Below are positions 31,327 through 43,323 of a stretch of 64,000 nt of DNA, one piece after another. Made by a program: the position numbers and the translations under genes. Source of the stretch: Phymatolithon calcareum (Eukaryota > Rhodophyta > Florideophyceae > Hapalidiales); the NCBI GenBank assembly GCA_977006965.1, contig OZ345384.1:1488001-1552000 (forward strand). The letters run 5' to 3'. A model generated the notes under the pieces. That model did not search any database, had not been told where the DNA came from, and saw only the letters and a program-made list of their open reading frames with translations. Numbering within the stretch: position 1 is the stretch's first letter; every line of letters begins with the position of its first letter.

Positions 31327-32715
31327 ATGCCGAACAACCTCGTGCTTGCCACGGGCGCCTCTAAAAGCGCTTCGAAGAGTGCGCGCGGTTCCAGATCGAG
31401 CGTACCCGGCTCTGGCGGTGGTGGCACTGGCTCTGGCAGCACGGTCGGTGGGAGCGTGTCTGGCGGGTCACGCACACTTGCCGGGACCGGTCTTGCCGGC
31501 GGTGCTGCATTTGGCACGCTTGTGTTTGGAAAGATGAGTCGTGTATTTGCGGCGTTTGTGTCATTCCATTACCTACAAGACCGTGTCGCGCTCCCGTTAT
31601 ATCTCTTCTTTGTCGGCGCCGGCGCCTCCCTGTTTCTCCTCGCCCTGCAAAGGCCGTGGAATGGACGTCGAATCGGACAGCGACGCGGGCGTAAGGTGGT
31701 GCTCGCCGGCGCTTTGCTGGCGCTGACGTTGTACGTCTGGACGGCTGGGTTGCGGTCGGCGGGTCCGTTGCGCACACTGCTGATCGATGGGGCGGAACTT
31801 CCGTTGCTGTATATGTTTGCTGTCGCGAGTCGACGCGAGTTGCCGGAGAGACGTAAGACGCGCGGGGCAGTGCTGATGCTGATGGCGTACGCATTGCTGA
31901 TTTGGGATGCGTCGGGTAATGCGCCGAATTTAAGGGAGATTGAGAAAACTAGATTGGGGAAAAGCATGGAATTCAATTTGCAACATCTGTCGTACAAGAA
32001 ACCGCCGGCGATCGCGGAAGAGGTTGGTAGAAGAAATGGGCGGAAATTGCGCGGTGTGGGAAGAAGACTGCTGGGGACATACAATCCGCCGGTGCCTGGG
32101 TCTGGCAGTGTGCGGGACGCATTTGTCGAGGGTACGCCACTGCGGAGCGAGATTGGGGTGGTGCTCGTGTTGATTGCGTCGGTGATCATGCAGAGTTCGC
32201 GGGCGTTCACGAGAAGGCTGGCGACGGAGCTTGGCGGTGCGAAGCGGCACTTCGCGCTCAGCATCACATGCGCGACGTTCTGGTTGGCACCGCTCGCTAT
32301 TATTAGCTCGATCAGCAGTGCGACAGGCGCGTTATTATCGCTGAGCGTGGTGGGCGGAATCACACGAATGCATGTATCCGTGGGTCATGCGCTCGGCTTT
32401 GCAGGGGTTGGATTTCTTTGGCTGGTGGTGCCGTATTACGTGCGTGCAATCGTATCGACGAGCGTGAGTCAGCGACGTATGCTGCAGAGCGGTGTTGTGA
32501 TTCCGTTTGTCATGGCGGCAGGTGTGAGCATTGCGTTGGGGGCAGCCAAGAGTGCCGGTGGCGTTTCTTGGATTCTTGTGGCTGCATTTTGTATGGATGC
32601 TGTAGGGATTTCGTTAATGATGGCGCCCGGTGGCACTAAGCGTGCTTTATCTGAACTGCCATTAGACTCTGGCAATAATGTGCTGGCGGAGAGAGCGCTA
32701 ACCTCTTCACAATGA
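31327..32715 (+). CDS. Multi-pass membrane protein of unknown function, 462 aa
   Basis: Not recognised with certainty. Residues 8-60 are a low-complexity Ser/Gly stretch. After it come about ten hydrophobic segments, for example PLYLFFVGAGASLFLLAL, VVLAGALLALTLYVW, AVLMLMAYALLIW, GVVLVLIASVIM, CATFWLAPLAIISSI, GVGFLWLVVPYYV, VVIPFVMAAGVSIALGAA and WILVAAFCMDAVGISLMMA. A hydrophilic loop of about 80 residues lies in the middle. The pattern resembles the N-terminal membrane half of Msc2/ZnT5-like proteins, or a drug/metabolite-transporter-like fold, but no motif decides. Single exon, high GC, divergent from TyrRS. The start at 31327 gives the Ser/Gly leader; a later methionine before the first membrane segment (about position 31534) is possible. 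Confidence 0.7.
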   Translation: MPNNLVLATGASKSASKSARGSRSSVPGSGGGGTGSGSTVGGSVSGGSRTLAGTGLAGGAAFGTLVFGKMSRVFAAFVSFHYLQDRVALPLYLFFVGAGASLFLLALQRPWNGRRIGQRRGRKVVLAGALLALTLYVWTAGLRSAGPLRTLLIDGAELPLLYMFAVASRRELPERRKTRGAVLMLMAYALLIWDASGNAPNLREIEKTRLGKSMEFNLQHLSYKKPPAIAEEVGRRNGRKLRGVGRRLLGTYNPPVPGSGSVRDAFVEGTPLRSEIGVVLVLIASVIMQSSRAFTRRLATELGGAKRHFALSITCATFWLAPLAIISSISSATGALLSLSVVGGITRMHVSVGHALGFAGVGFLWLVVPYYVRAIVSTSVSQRRMLQSGVVIPFVMAAGVSIALGAAKSAGGVSWILVAAFCMDAVGISLMMAPGGTKRALSELPLDSGNNVLAERALTSSQ

Positions 32716-34214
32716 TTCTTTGTCTTCGCAACGGAGTAGACATTGTGCCTGACTTAACTCTACGCTTGCATCGCTCGATATCGTGTGAAAGGTATATAAA
32801 AATTTTATTAACACGCCTTTGCGAGTAAGAATGGGCACTGAAAAGGAAGTTAAATTTCTCGCCTTGAGTGCGAACTTGGAGGTCCTCTATCGGAGGATTG
32901 AGATATTTGTTGGCGGAAAAAGAGGGGCTGTAGGGGAGATAGAAGCTGGGGCGCGTTCTTCGAAGTATAAGAGCTATTCGAAGAGAAGATCTCTTGAGGA
33001 ACGCGTGGGTCTACAAATGCACAAACAAGCATCAGGCAGGCATTTAAAAAAGCATGCCTGCAGGCATCGAACATGAGCACTCACTGGCTTTTTACCTCTT
33101 GGCCCGTTGTACTTCGGCGGTCCCTCTACCTGTTTTACATTCACTGCGCTGCACATCGGGGATTGCGGCAACCCAGAACACAGATCTATATGCTTATCCG
33201 GCCTTCAATTTCGTGTATTCCAATCTCTGCCGGGGCAAGAAGAGGGCAAATATTGTCGTTTGCGAGCACTTTCTGTGTATGCATCTCAGTTCTGGGAGTC
33301 TTTTTCCCGAACCAGCAGCAATCTGTTCTCGTGCTCTGCATGCTTCTCCTTATTGTTGTTTGAATATGCGAAAGTAAATCCTTTGTCGCACCTGCAAGCA
33401 TTGTCGTTGTTCGGCAAAATAGCCTAGGTCGAAAACTAAAAGAGGAAATTCACTACATGACCACCAAAAGTGGGAAAAATTCACAACACGGCCACCCCTG
33501 GCCGAAGCTCCTACACACCCCTAGCAATGTGTACTATCATAACTCACACTAGCCATAAAAACTACTCATCCGTTTCTCAGAGCACTATATGCGACAGTAA
33601 AATTTCTGGTTTAGCTCATCGTCGCAAGTACTGGTAGCATCTCTGTCATCGAAGGTGGTGGGGTCGATGATCATGGACTGAGCCGCTTTGTCGATGTGCT
33701 TTCGCTTCGCCTCGACGTCAACGCCACGACCTGATAAGGTCCATTTGCTTTCGGCTGTAGCTTATGGCGGCGACGCTCGCCCAGTTTGTCAACGTCTGAA
33801 GGCCCTGCCGTTATAAATACATGGCATCACCGGTGCAGAGGGGAGCACGGGGTCATACCAGATGATCATTGTCGCGCTTATATCGGACTTAGTCTCTCTA
33901 GAGCGTGGAGCGATTGCCGGACTAAACAGTACAGCTGGGCTAGAAATGGAGCACGATCGTGTCCTCTGCTGGGAATAGCTCCGGTAGAAATTTCGCCCGC
34001 CCGGATTGCTTGCCAAAACAGGATTAGAGGGGGCGAAGCTTCCTTGGACTCCAGATCATCTAAGGTCTTTAAAGCGAGGTGCGGCTTTTGCCATACTGTC
34101 CCCGGTTTCCGTCTTGGTTAGACCGTCACGGTCGATTGTCACCGTGCTTAGCGTGGTCGCAGCTTATATCGCCTGCACTCTCCTAGTGTTTCAAGCTGCG
34201 AGGGACCGTGTTTC
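32716..34214. other. Intergenic and repeat-derived stretch
   Basis: No supportable gene. Around 33455-33545 lies a segment (cactacatgaccacc ... tactatcataactcac) that recurs in diverged form at about 41400-41470. It may be LTR or untranslated sequence of the Gypsy-like element that follows on the minus strand. Confidence 0.4.
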
Positions 34215-35349
34215 TTAACGTACACAGTATCGTCTGGGCCGATTGGGGCGGTGAATGATAAACGATTGTCCTAGTCGCACACAAACCGTTCTTACGATTT
34301 CTGGACGTGGCAGGTGACTGTTGGCAAGGCGGTGCAGTTGAACTAAGGAACGCAGCTTCTCATATCCAAGGGGAATAGGTTCTGCCGGTGACGGTTCTGG
34401 ACGCAGTGTCACTGGGCACGGAGAGCCTCAAAACACAGGGTCAAAGGGAGCGAGCCTGACGCTCCGATCAACTTGCGTGTTATCCATGTAAGCGAAAGCG
34501 TCGAAGTACTCACTCGTAAATGGGTAGGGGGCTCTTCAACAAGGCTCGAAGGCCCGCGAGCAATGTGAAGTTGAATAGCTCCACTCTTCCATTCGTCTGA
34601 GGATGATGGGTAGCGTTGAAGAGGTTCGACACCTCTAGGGTACGGCAAAACGCTTGAAAGAGCTTTGCAGTGAAATGCTTACAATTGACCGCCAGAATCC
34701 GAGCCCGTGGACCATACTCGAAGATCCGGTTGCGTACGAAGACCTTGGCGACCGCTAGGGTTGAGATCGACAGCAGTTGAGTGACGAGAACCATATTGGA
34801 GAAGCGGTCTGTCATCACCAGGATGAACCCGTCACCTTTTGCTGACTTGGATAATGGGCCCAAAACGTCATTGACGAAGCACTCTAACCGGACGCTGGCG
34901 GAAAGGGATTCATGGATGCCGCGTGTTTTCGCAGCTGCGTTAGCTCCACAGAGAATTTATGACACTCGTTGGCGCAACAGTGAATGTCGACAATGGTAAA
35001 TGTCGGCCATTATGGTTGGCCAGTTATGACCCAGGCATAACACCCTCTCGTGTAGCACTTAAGAGCAGAGAATCTGGGTTGTGCGGGCCGTGTACGGCGC
35101 GCTCAGGGGCCTGATCCGACGAAGCTTCGAGTTACCAGCCAAGATCGCGGACGTTCGTCGTCATCGGAACCGAGCCCGTGGTGTTTCTGTTTTCAGGGTC
35201 GGGGGTAGGCTCTGTATCAATGCAAGTTCACATCCGTTTTTAAGGAAGGTTAGTCCAGGAAGAATTACTAAATTTCTTCGAAGTACGTGGAAGAGAAGAA
35301 CCTCATCGACATAATGAAAATCTAGCAAAAATGGACAGATATGGCGCAT
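34215..35349 (-). pseudogene. Ty3/Gypsy integrase remnant
   Basis: On the minus strand the open piece 34510-34863 reads GFILVMTDRFSNMVLVTQL, then YGPRARILAVNCKHFTAKLF, then NATHHPQTNGRVELFNFTLL. This is the Ty3/Gypsy integrase core (D...D...E order, with HPQTNGxVE), although the second aspartate (usually S-D) is replaced in AVNCKHFT. The next frame continues YMDNTQVDRSVRLAPFDPVF, the usual post-core region. Upstream, at 35161-35349, a broken frame may be RNase H or linker. Frameshifts and stops show that it is dead. Confidence 0.8.
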
Positions 35350-35849
35350 GAAGCCGTTCTAAAACAAGATGTTCGATCTAGTTTGGATCTTTACTAGAGC
35401 TCGTGACAAAAAAGCAGAGCTATTCTCGGCTGGGAAGTCTTTAGTATCTAGAAAGTATAATCTTGTCAATTTCCGATTTATTTAGTGTACTCTAACTCAC
35501 AAACTTCACCCGCGGCCTTAGGATTTTCGTAAGTCCAATATGGAACTGCAGTCTAAAACGTATCTCTAAATCTCGAGAGTACACTTTGGAAGCTTAGCAC
35601 ATTCAGGAACACACACAAAGTTGATATGTACTCAGTGCGAAATCTGCAAGCGCATATTCTGTGTCATGGGTTCAGATAGTTGACCCTTATCGCAATGTGC
35701 TCACTTTAAAACGTTTCGGTCAGCCCCAGTACCTGCACAAGATTCCGCTTCATTAGCTCCTTAAGCATAGCAGAAGTTTCCGACGATCCTCCAACATTAA
35801 AAGTACATAATTCAAAGCGGTTTCCGATAATCATTGTTCCCCTCTTCCT

Positions 35850-37816
35850 TCAGCTTCCGCGCGAGATGCTTGTATGTGGTTTTTTTTCGACTGGACCGGG
35901 GATTTCCGTCTCATCGGCTGTTGCTTGACTGTCTTCTTCTTCTCTAAGTAGGACTTCTGCATCCTCAGCCTCCGTATTTTCACTGACGCTGTCCTGTGCA
36001 TCTTTACCTACTCCAGCCTGTTCTTCTTGCGTTTCCAGTTGTGATGTATCGGAACTTTCCTCAGGGTTGTCGCTAAATTGGGAGCTGGGATTGCAGGCTG
36101 ATATAGCTTACATGCTCTGTGTAACGGATCGTGATGGTTGATTGTGCCGCAGCTTTTCGTATCTCCGTGATTCTTCCATAGGGCGACATAATATTGTTCG
36201 TTTCAAGATCTCTCTCCTCGAAGAACGTGATGTCGTCTTCTGCTTTTTGCTGGTTGATTCTGTACCACTGGCGTGTGTAGAAATCGGCTGTTGCTCCAGC
36301 TCGCTTCATGCGCTTACGAATTGCCCCAAAGGTTTTCAATGCTCGACCGTTTTTCGTGAGTTTTGCTCAGCGAGATACGGAGTAATCAAATAGGCTATAG
36401 CTCAATTCGTATCGGAGTCTTCATGTACTCTTCTGAGCGATCGTTCTGTCTACGAATAAGTCGTCGCATAGAATCTCAATTCTGAATCTTCCGATTAACG
36501 GAAGCCCGAGTACCGCTTTTCTTGGTAGTATTTTCATGAGTTCGTTGTGTAGCTCCACTTCGTCCATCTTCTCGAGGCCTTTGAAGTACAGCGAAACTAT
36601 TTTCGAGAATATGGACTTTCCTCTATGTTCTTTCAAGTCGTTTTGAAAGTTCTTGATTGCACTGCGCCTGTGCTGCGGCAGGTTTTCAAGAGACGATGGA
36701 AACCGCGCTACTGCCGCTTCGACTGAAACTGGCCTGCTGGTCTCATTGGTGGTTCATTAGCGGTTGTCTCTCTCTGATCTTGATCCGGTCTGGTCGGCGC
36801 ACTTTCTGAGCGAGCCCTTCCGTTTATGTTGATTTGGTGGGGTCTCGTATCTTGTTCGCTCTCGCGTCCGCTTCCTGAATCAGGGCGGCCGTGTTCGGTG
36901 TTTCATGGTTCCCACACAGGGGTCCATAAGTTTCTCGGTCTGCCTTTTAGCTCTCTCCGACTCCCCTTCTCTTCTCATTGTGCGTACTTGGGCTTCCACT
37001 ACTGTCATTCCCTCAAATGCACCAGTGAGAGAGGCCAAAATTGCGTCGATTTTCTTCTCAAGCTCCTGAGATATGCCTGATGTGGATGTTTTTTTGTGCC
37101 GGGGCTGCGTTTTGCTATCGATAGGTCCGCGATTTCAACTTGCAGAGATACTGCCTTGCCTTGGGTGTGCGAGTTGCACGCTTTCTATAACGAGGAAATT
37201 CATTCTCCAGAGGGGGTCGTTTCGTGCAATACTAGCTCACCGCGTACATCGCATTTGTTGCAGCGAACCTTTTTAGGCACTTTCAAAAACCGTTCTTTCA
37301 TTTCGCTTCCGTGGGTTTCTTTCCTGCCTTCTGTCATATCCTCGCTGCTCAAGCCGCCTTCGACTTATTCCGTTTCCTGCTCCGGCACTGAAGGCATCAC
37401 GCCCGTGGACGTTATTCTGGCTTGTGTGGCGATCTCCCCAGCTCAGTTCACTGACTACTTGGCATAGAGAGCTAACTGGAGCACTTCTTCGAGCTCCTCG
37501 TCAGTTTCACAATTATATGAGCCGCTTTCTCCCGGCGAAGAGCTCTCGGTGCCTTCAGTGTCTGTTTCCATTTCCTTGTTTAAGCGTTGGGCTCTAGTTT
37601 ATCGTCGGAGCGGAGTCGGGTGAGAACGTGATAGCGATTATTCGGTCCCTTTTTCCCCTTCTTTGCACCCTTTTCCTTGGCCAAGGATTTGATCTGTTTC
37701 AAAGACTTTGGAACATATTTCTCCGCCGACGACGTTTTTCTTCTCGGCGAAATCGATTTTGTAAGCGGAACGAGCAAAGGCTCCAGATCCGGATCAGGGG
37801 CCTCGGGAGTCCCCAT
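35850..37816 (-). pseudogene. Degenerate retrotransposon ORF1-like region
   Basis: Minus-strand pieces at 37580-37816 (very Lys-rich, SLKQIKSLAKEKGAKKGKKG), 36421-36636 (helical, basic), 36073-36339 and an acidic stretch near 35900-36060 (EESSDTSQLETQEEQAGVG) are separated by stops. A basic N-terminus, a coiled middle and an acidic end would suit the nucleic-acid-binding ORF1 of a LINE, and the many LINE fragments around support this. No RNA-binding motif is certain, so the assignment is an inference. Confidence 0.4.
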
Positions 37817-38364
37817 TTCGCTCCAAACTCACCGCAATGAAGCGCTTTTTCGGGCGTTTCCTAGTGCTACAGGAAGTTTTCTCAGTCGACTCGGCGCTTT
37901 CCCAATCGGTAGGTTTTAGTATTCCTGTAGGTTTTTTGAAAGATGCCCTCGTGCACAATGGGAGTGCAGGACTGTTTTCGGGGCTGCCGTAGAGGGCAAA
38001 AGAGCACGAACATGGATTTCGATGATGGCTGTAGTCGACGCCATCGGCATTCGCAGTGTCTCGAGTGATGAGAACACCGAGTGTTAGTAGAATCCTATTG
38101 TTTACTTTAGATCCCCTATCCGTGTGCAGTGTACCCTCTGTAAATGCAACCCGTGGAACTGCAAAACCCGCAATATAGAAAGTGAACCAATCCACCGCAC
38201 GTGTAACGCTGAAATTATAACCAAAAAAGCTATCACTTGCAAACCTGGAAACTGCAAAGTTGGTGGAATTAAACTTAATTTTTCTTTTAATTTTTGAGTG
38301 TCCCGAGCTCGTCCAATCGAAGATCACTGATTGGTTTAATTAGCTAACGTATTACGAGGCGCGA
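37817..38364. other. Gene-free stretch
   Basis: No supportable gene. The minus-strand frame at 37794-38327 (177 codons) overlaps the ORF1-like start and has no motif. Confidence 0.35.
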
Positions 38365-38700
38365 GTTGGGGATATATGTTGATTTATTTTAAAAGCTCCC
38401 AAAGCCTCAAATTGAGTAACAGGGCAGCTTCTCGCTGTTTTCGATACTCATCTCTCTACTCTCCTTCTAATATCTCCTTAATCCGAATTTCTCTCCCTGT
38501 GAGGGCCCGAGTAAGTCTTTTGCATTCATATTCCGTTTCTTGGTCCATCTTCATAGACCGTAGCATACGTTGCAACACGATAAGCTCCACCACAGCACCA
38601 GTCCCAAAGTATTTCGCCAGAATGGATTTTCACCACAAAGGAACTCTGTTGAAAATGACTCTCAGGCATCTCAACAGGCGCGAGTTGATCTGACCAACAA
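38365..38700 (-). pseudogene. LINE 3' end fragment, minus strand
   Basis: It begins at low coordinates with the family tail (gatttattttaaaagctccc, then aaagcctcaaattgagtaac) and on the minus strand carries the degraded C-terminal block of the LINE. It ends abruptly at the terminal repeat of the DNA element that starts at 38702. Confidence 0.75.
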
Positions 38701-38701
38701 G

Positions 38702-40625
38702 CCCTTGTGTCTATGTGACGAACACCCTCAATTGAGGGTGGATTTAAAAGCTCGAAAAAGTTTGTATATAGAACGCGGAAAAGTTTTTGAGTGCCAGATT
38801 CCGAAAGGCGACCTTTTGTTCTTGATGAGTAGTACTCCTTTTACTACCTTAAAACCACATCGTTCGCTAGTAGGAACGAAAATCTTGTGGTCACTCAGAA
38901 AAACTACATCTGCCATGCCTCGAGAAAAAGACCCGCGTCGGGTGGTCGGTGCAGCCATACACACCAAAGAAACATCAGTCACAAGTCCTGAACAGTGCTG
39001 CAGACTATATGGAGCATTTTTCAGTTCAAAAAAAGTGAACGGCACGGTTCAAGAGGTGCACGTTGATGAAATCAAGGGTTGTTCGAGCACGTCACTTCGC
39101 GTGAAATGGGTCCTTGTTCAGAAACCAATCGAAAAGACTAAGATTAAGACTATCAAGATTGTGAACGTCAAAGCAGGGAAGGCTTATAAAGGCGCTTGTT
39201 CCTCTCGAATGGTTGTATCGAGTCCCAGCAAGCAAAACTCTGTACCTCGAACGCCGGCTTACAGTACTCGCGGTCGAACATCTTCTTCGCCAAACGCCGA
39301 GTTTTGAGTTCAGCATCAACCACACTCTCACCAGAAGGCATCAAAAACCTATTATACAATCAACAGGAGCTCTGAACGCCATCTTTCCGGTTCCCTCGCC
39401 TACACCCTGCATGGTTCTTCGGACCAATAATCGCAAGAGGAGCTTGACGTCATTGCGTCAGACCGTGAGCAAAGTATTTTTGCTCACGGAGTGCCATGGT
39501 TCGAGCGCCAAGCTCTATGTCCAATTGGTGGAAGGATTCCCTGTCAGTTCTGGAAAGTTCGAACTATAAATAGAGATGTTATATTCGAGAACGGTGGTAT
39601 TGGGTTCTACACACCGTAGGATTCCTTCATGATGATGTTTCGCCGAGTGCACCTGCGAACGATTGTTGCTTAGGTATCCGCTAAGCTGAGAGAAGTAGTA
39701 AGAACGAAGTAGGAAGAACGAAGGCTAAGATGTTCGGAATAATCGTCCTCAGGAGTTAGGCGCAAAGAGATTTTTGGAATTCTGCCACGGGGACCAAGTA
39801 TATCCTCGGTCCTTCATTTTCAAACAGTGGGATGACCAGAGCCAGCTTCCCCGAGTACCTCCGGTGCGTCATATTCACCGTACAACCAAGTGAACAAGGC
39901 ACTATGTCGTCCGTCCAGTACCGGTGGGCGCTCGTTCAGGATTTTATCGATGCTTTTAATGGTCACAAAAAACCCACTGTGTTTCTGTTAGACATGGTTT
40001 TGCTTTGCCAAGTTTATATCTCTTAGTATGGCAACGAAGGCCATTGGATTGAAGATGGCCTCCTTCAGTACATCGCCATCCACCGGAAGACATGAGACAA
40101 TGCTGCATCTTGATCTGGGGACCACGGCAGAGGGCAAAAGCAAAACGCTTTAGAAGGTGAAAATTCCCATAGTACAGTTGTACTGCGCCATCTTGTGGCC
40201 CCAGAATGTGGTACAACGCGCCTTGTCCTCCGGGATTCACTCTACGTCGCGCAATAATCATCGATGTTCAGTACTCCAAAAGGTATATTTGCTCCAAGGG
40301 CGGTGTTGAAACCCACGTAGCTCCTCCGAAAATGGAAAAGTAAGCCACAGGTGGCATGATGACTACTTTAGCTTTTCAAAACAACTGCAGAGTCTGACAA
40401 ATCAAGGAATTAGCCCTCGTGTTCTCATCATGTAGTAGACCTGCTGGCGCCGCAATCAATATATGTGGCACTTCAGCAGGTAGAAACTGTTTTGCTAAGC
40501 ATGCTGAACACATCCATGAGCTTGATGCCTTTGATGAGCCTAATAATGAGTAGCTTTTGTTGACAAAAAAAATTGATTCTCATTTCCTCAATTGAGGGAA
40601 AATTCCCGTCACATAGACACTAGGG
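38702..40625 (+). mobile_element. 1.9-kb DNA transposon of unassigned superfamily (GTGTCTATGTGACG ends)
   Basis: Both ends carry an inverted repeat: CCCTTGTGTCTATGTGACG at 38702 and the complement of CCCTAGTGTCTATGTGACG ending at 40625. Just inside each end is the short palindrome CCTCAATTGAGG. No flanking target duplication is obvious. It contains a broken reading frame on the plus strand (38751-39307 and later pieces) that does not match a transposase family I can name. A further end of this family lies at 59608-59627. Confidence 0.75.
38751..39569 (+). pseudogene. Broken protein-coding frame inside the GTGTCTATG element
   Basis: The frame from 38751 to 39307 encodes about 185 residues (RLYGAFFSSKKVNGTVQEVH, LRVKWVLVQKPIEKTKIKTI, KIVNVKAGKAYKGA), followed by a Ser/Arg-rich tail and a stop. 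A second frame (to 39569) continues with no known motif. The KW and VNVKAG spacing recalls the small beta-rich domain near the N-terminus of some piggyBac-like transposases of algae and oomycetes, but no catalytic motif is visible, so this is speculation. Confidence 0.35.
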
Positions 40626-41966
40626 TTTGTCGTGGTGCATTGACCGCTACACGAGAGATGATATTATGCCCGTTTATGAGATCCTCAGTGGAGTCATGAT
40701 GAGACAGCTACAGAAATAGTGGACAGCAGCACAAGGGAGTCCCAGCTGCGCTAGTCGGTACAAATTTTATTCAAATGACTATATGATAAACCTCCCCAAC
40801 TTGCAAACCTCCATAACTGCAAAAGGATCTTCCACCGTAGCGTTGAAAATACAGAGGGTACACTGTACCATGCATAGATGTGCACATCACAGCACAACTG
40901 TTATTCAGGAAAGGAACCGTTCGAAACAATGGGTCCTCTTTTCATTACAGGTTTCTGTTCTGCAGTTGAGAAACGGTTCATTGCGGACCAGGGCTGGTAA
41001 ACAACGGACACGGCACAAGCTCATTGTAGGATATAACGCAAAATCTATGCTCGATTTATTCTTTTCTCCTTTATCTTAAACCGCCCAACGACTCACTTAG
41101 GAGTAACAGGGCTCGCTTTTCAAACTGGTTTCTAATGTATCGTAGTCTGGTCAGTCATGACGATGATTGCTTTATTCCTCTATGATACTAGCACGTCTAG
41201 AATAATTCATTTGATTTCACTTTCTGAGGTCGGAGGCGTTTGTTATGGCCGATTCGATGTCTTGGTTTGGTATATCGCCAAGGAGAGAGGCGTATGTTCC
41301 GGGTACCGATTGTAGTAGTACCTTCGAAAGAGCATATTCTCATCCATTTGTAGACCATATCCTAACCCTCCACAGCAATGAACCTTAATCCATGAAGAAA
41401 GTCACTACATGTCCACCCCTCGGCGAACCTGATACTCACCCCTGGGCAAGCATACTATCATAACTTATTGTGGGAGATCATGACGTTGATAACGCCGCCG
41501 AAGCTTGATCCAGAGTAGTCGGCCACCTGTAGCATGAGCTCCTTATTTTCCATAATTTCAGAGAGGTTAGTGGGGGGAGAGCTGTGAGTTGAGCGTAGCA
41601 GCGTATTCGTAACGGATGCGTAGTAGGTTGGCTAGGAATGGCCATGTAGTGAATTTCCTCTTAATCAATTGTATCATCTGCATTAAGGGCTCTCTTGCTT
41701 TTTCGGCTATCGTTCTTTGGCCATAGCAACCAGCACCTTCGATACGGTACCGTTAGTTTTTTCAGATTGGTTTCATAAAATTCCAGAATTTTCATCCATA
41801 TTCCAAAGTCGAGACGATCGAGACTCTCCAGAGGCGTAAGAAAACTGGAAGCGGTAGTGAAGTGTTCGCGAATAGTCGATAGAGACATCCGATACGGTCG
41901 GAAACGGGCGACATACGGTCTGCTGCTCCTGATGTGGTCATTCATGACCTCCTCAGTTCTTATTTC
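40626..41966. other. Gene-free, repeat-derived stretch
   Basis: Near 41085-41115 a LINE-tail-like sequence (actcacttaggagtaacagg) is visible. About 41400-41470 resembles 33455-33545. The minus-strand frame at 41661-41945 (94 codons) is unrecognised. Confidence 0.4.
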
Positions 41967-42215
41967 TCAACTAGCAAGTGCTTGTGTGAGTCGTTTGCCC
42001 TCATCTTCCATATCAGGGCCCATCTGCGAAGATGATAAAATGCGTTGGTGCGCAGCCGGCTTAATTACAGCTGTGATACCAAAGTACTTACCCAGTAGTG
42101 ATTTTCTCCACAATGGCACTCGATTATATTTCAGTCCCAGGCATCTGAGCCGTGTAGTCCTATCCCTTAGGCAGAGCATCCCTAATGCACGGTATCGGTG
42201 TTGACACGTGCGCAA
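41967..42215 (-). pseudogene. LINE C-terminal fragment, minus strand
   Basis: Encodes RTTRLRCLGLKYNRVPLWRK, LLGKYFGITAVI and EDEGKRLTQALAS, the C-terminal block of the LINE family, truncated at both sides. No tail or target duplication is clear. Confidence 0.75.
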
Positions 42216-42710
42216 ACGCTGTGGGTTGAGAGAAAACGAGTAAAGCTTCCGAAAGACAGGCCTTAGAAGACTCTACCAGAGCTGTCTTGCTGTAGTCAAC
42301 TCTGCCTTCATTTTATTCTTTGCGGAACATATTATGCAGAAAATCAGAGCTATCTTAGAGTAGTGAAAAATTGCTCAAGGCATGACCCACGCCTTTGTGG
42401 CGACGGGACAGAAACGTGGTGTACCATCGTCCGAGGAGTGCCTCAAGGTTCACCTCTTAGCCCATACCTATACAATATATATTCATGGACACATTCGAAG
42501 AAACCGTCTCCAAGACAGACGGAAACATCTGTTGCACTCTCAGGATCAGCAAGGTAGTCGGCACTCGCTCTCGCCAATTGTGGCTTCCTTGAGATGCGAT
42601 CCTGTACTCGCGATGAGCGGTGACTTATAAGCTATCGGATTCTCAACCTACTGGCTGGGGGTTGCATAGAACACCCCACGAATACCGACCCTATCCTGTC
42701 ACTGTCAGGT

Positions 42711-42980
42711 CTAACGGCTACCGCGATACGCACGTGCCAGTCAGTGACCCAACTTGGCGATCTCTCGGGCCTCCTCTCCTGTGATGTCAGGTCTATTACT
42801 GTTAGTTCTAACGGCTACCGCGATACGCAAGTGTGAGTCAGTGACTCAACTTGGCGATCTCACGGGCCTCCCCTTCTGTGATGTTTCTCTATTACTGTCT
42901 GGTCTAACGGCTACCGCGATACGCACGTGCAAGTCAGTGACCCAACTTGGCGATCTCTTGGCACCTCCCATCGTTTGATT
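42711..42980 (+). repeat. Tandem repeat, about 96-bp unit, three copies
   Basis: The word ctaacggctaccgcgatacg starts at 42711, 42808 and 42904 (periods 97 and 96). Each unit continues with gtcagtgac-caacttggcga and a C/T-rich stretch. The copies differ by a few percent. The block lies between reverse transcriptase motifs B and C of the composite LINE and so came in with an insertion. Confidence 0.9.
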
Positions 42981-43323
42981 ATTTCGACTCTCGGGTCTGT
43001 CCGTTATTGCGAGCTGACACTTGCGGGTGACCATCCGACGTGGCCGCTCTATAGGATTTCCCCTAAGTCTTGTGCTCTCAGTGTCTTTCTTGGCCTTCTT
43101 GTTCCGTCATGGACAGAGCTCGCATTGCAAGCCACTGTCTTGTTCGACAACAAAAGACATACACTGCAGTTTCAGATTGCCAGTGCGATGGTACATGTCT
43201 CAAACAGCCCAGCGCAATTGTTCGCTACTGACGTTCAACTTCAAGCGAAGAGAGGACAAGGAATGCAGAAACTTCTTGATATAGCAACCATTTGTGCAAG
43301 CGAAAATGGCATGAAATGGAAGA

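Noticed and set aside
31569-32363. 264-codon minus-strand frame
   Set aside because: Antisense shadow of the multi-pass membrane protein gene; the plus-strand frame has the membrane-segment pattern and is longer.
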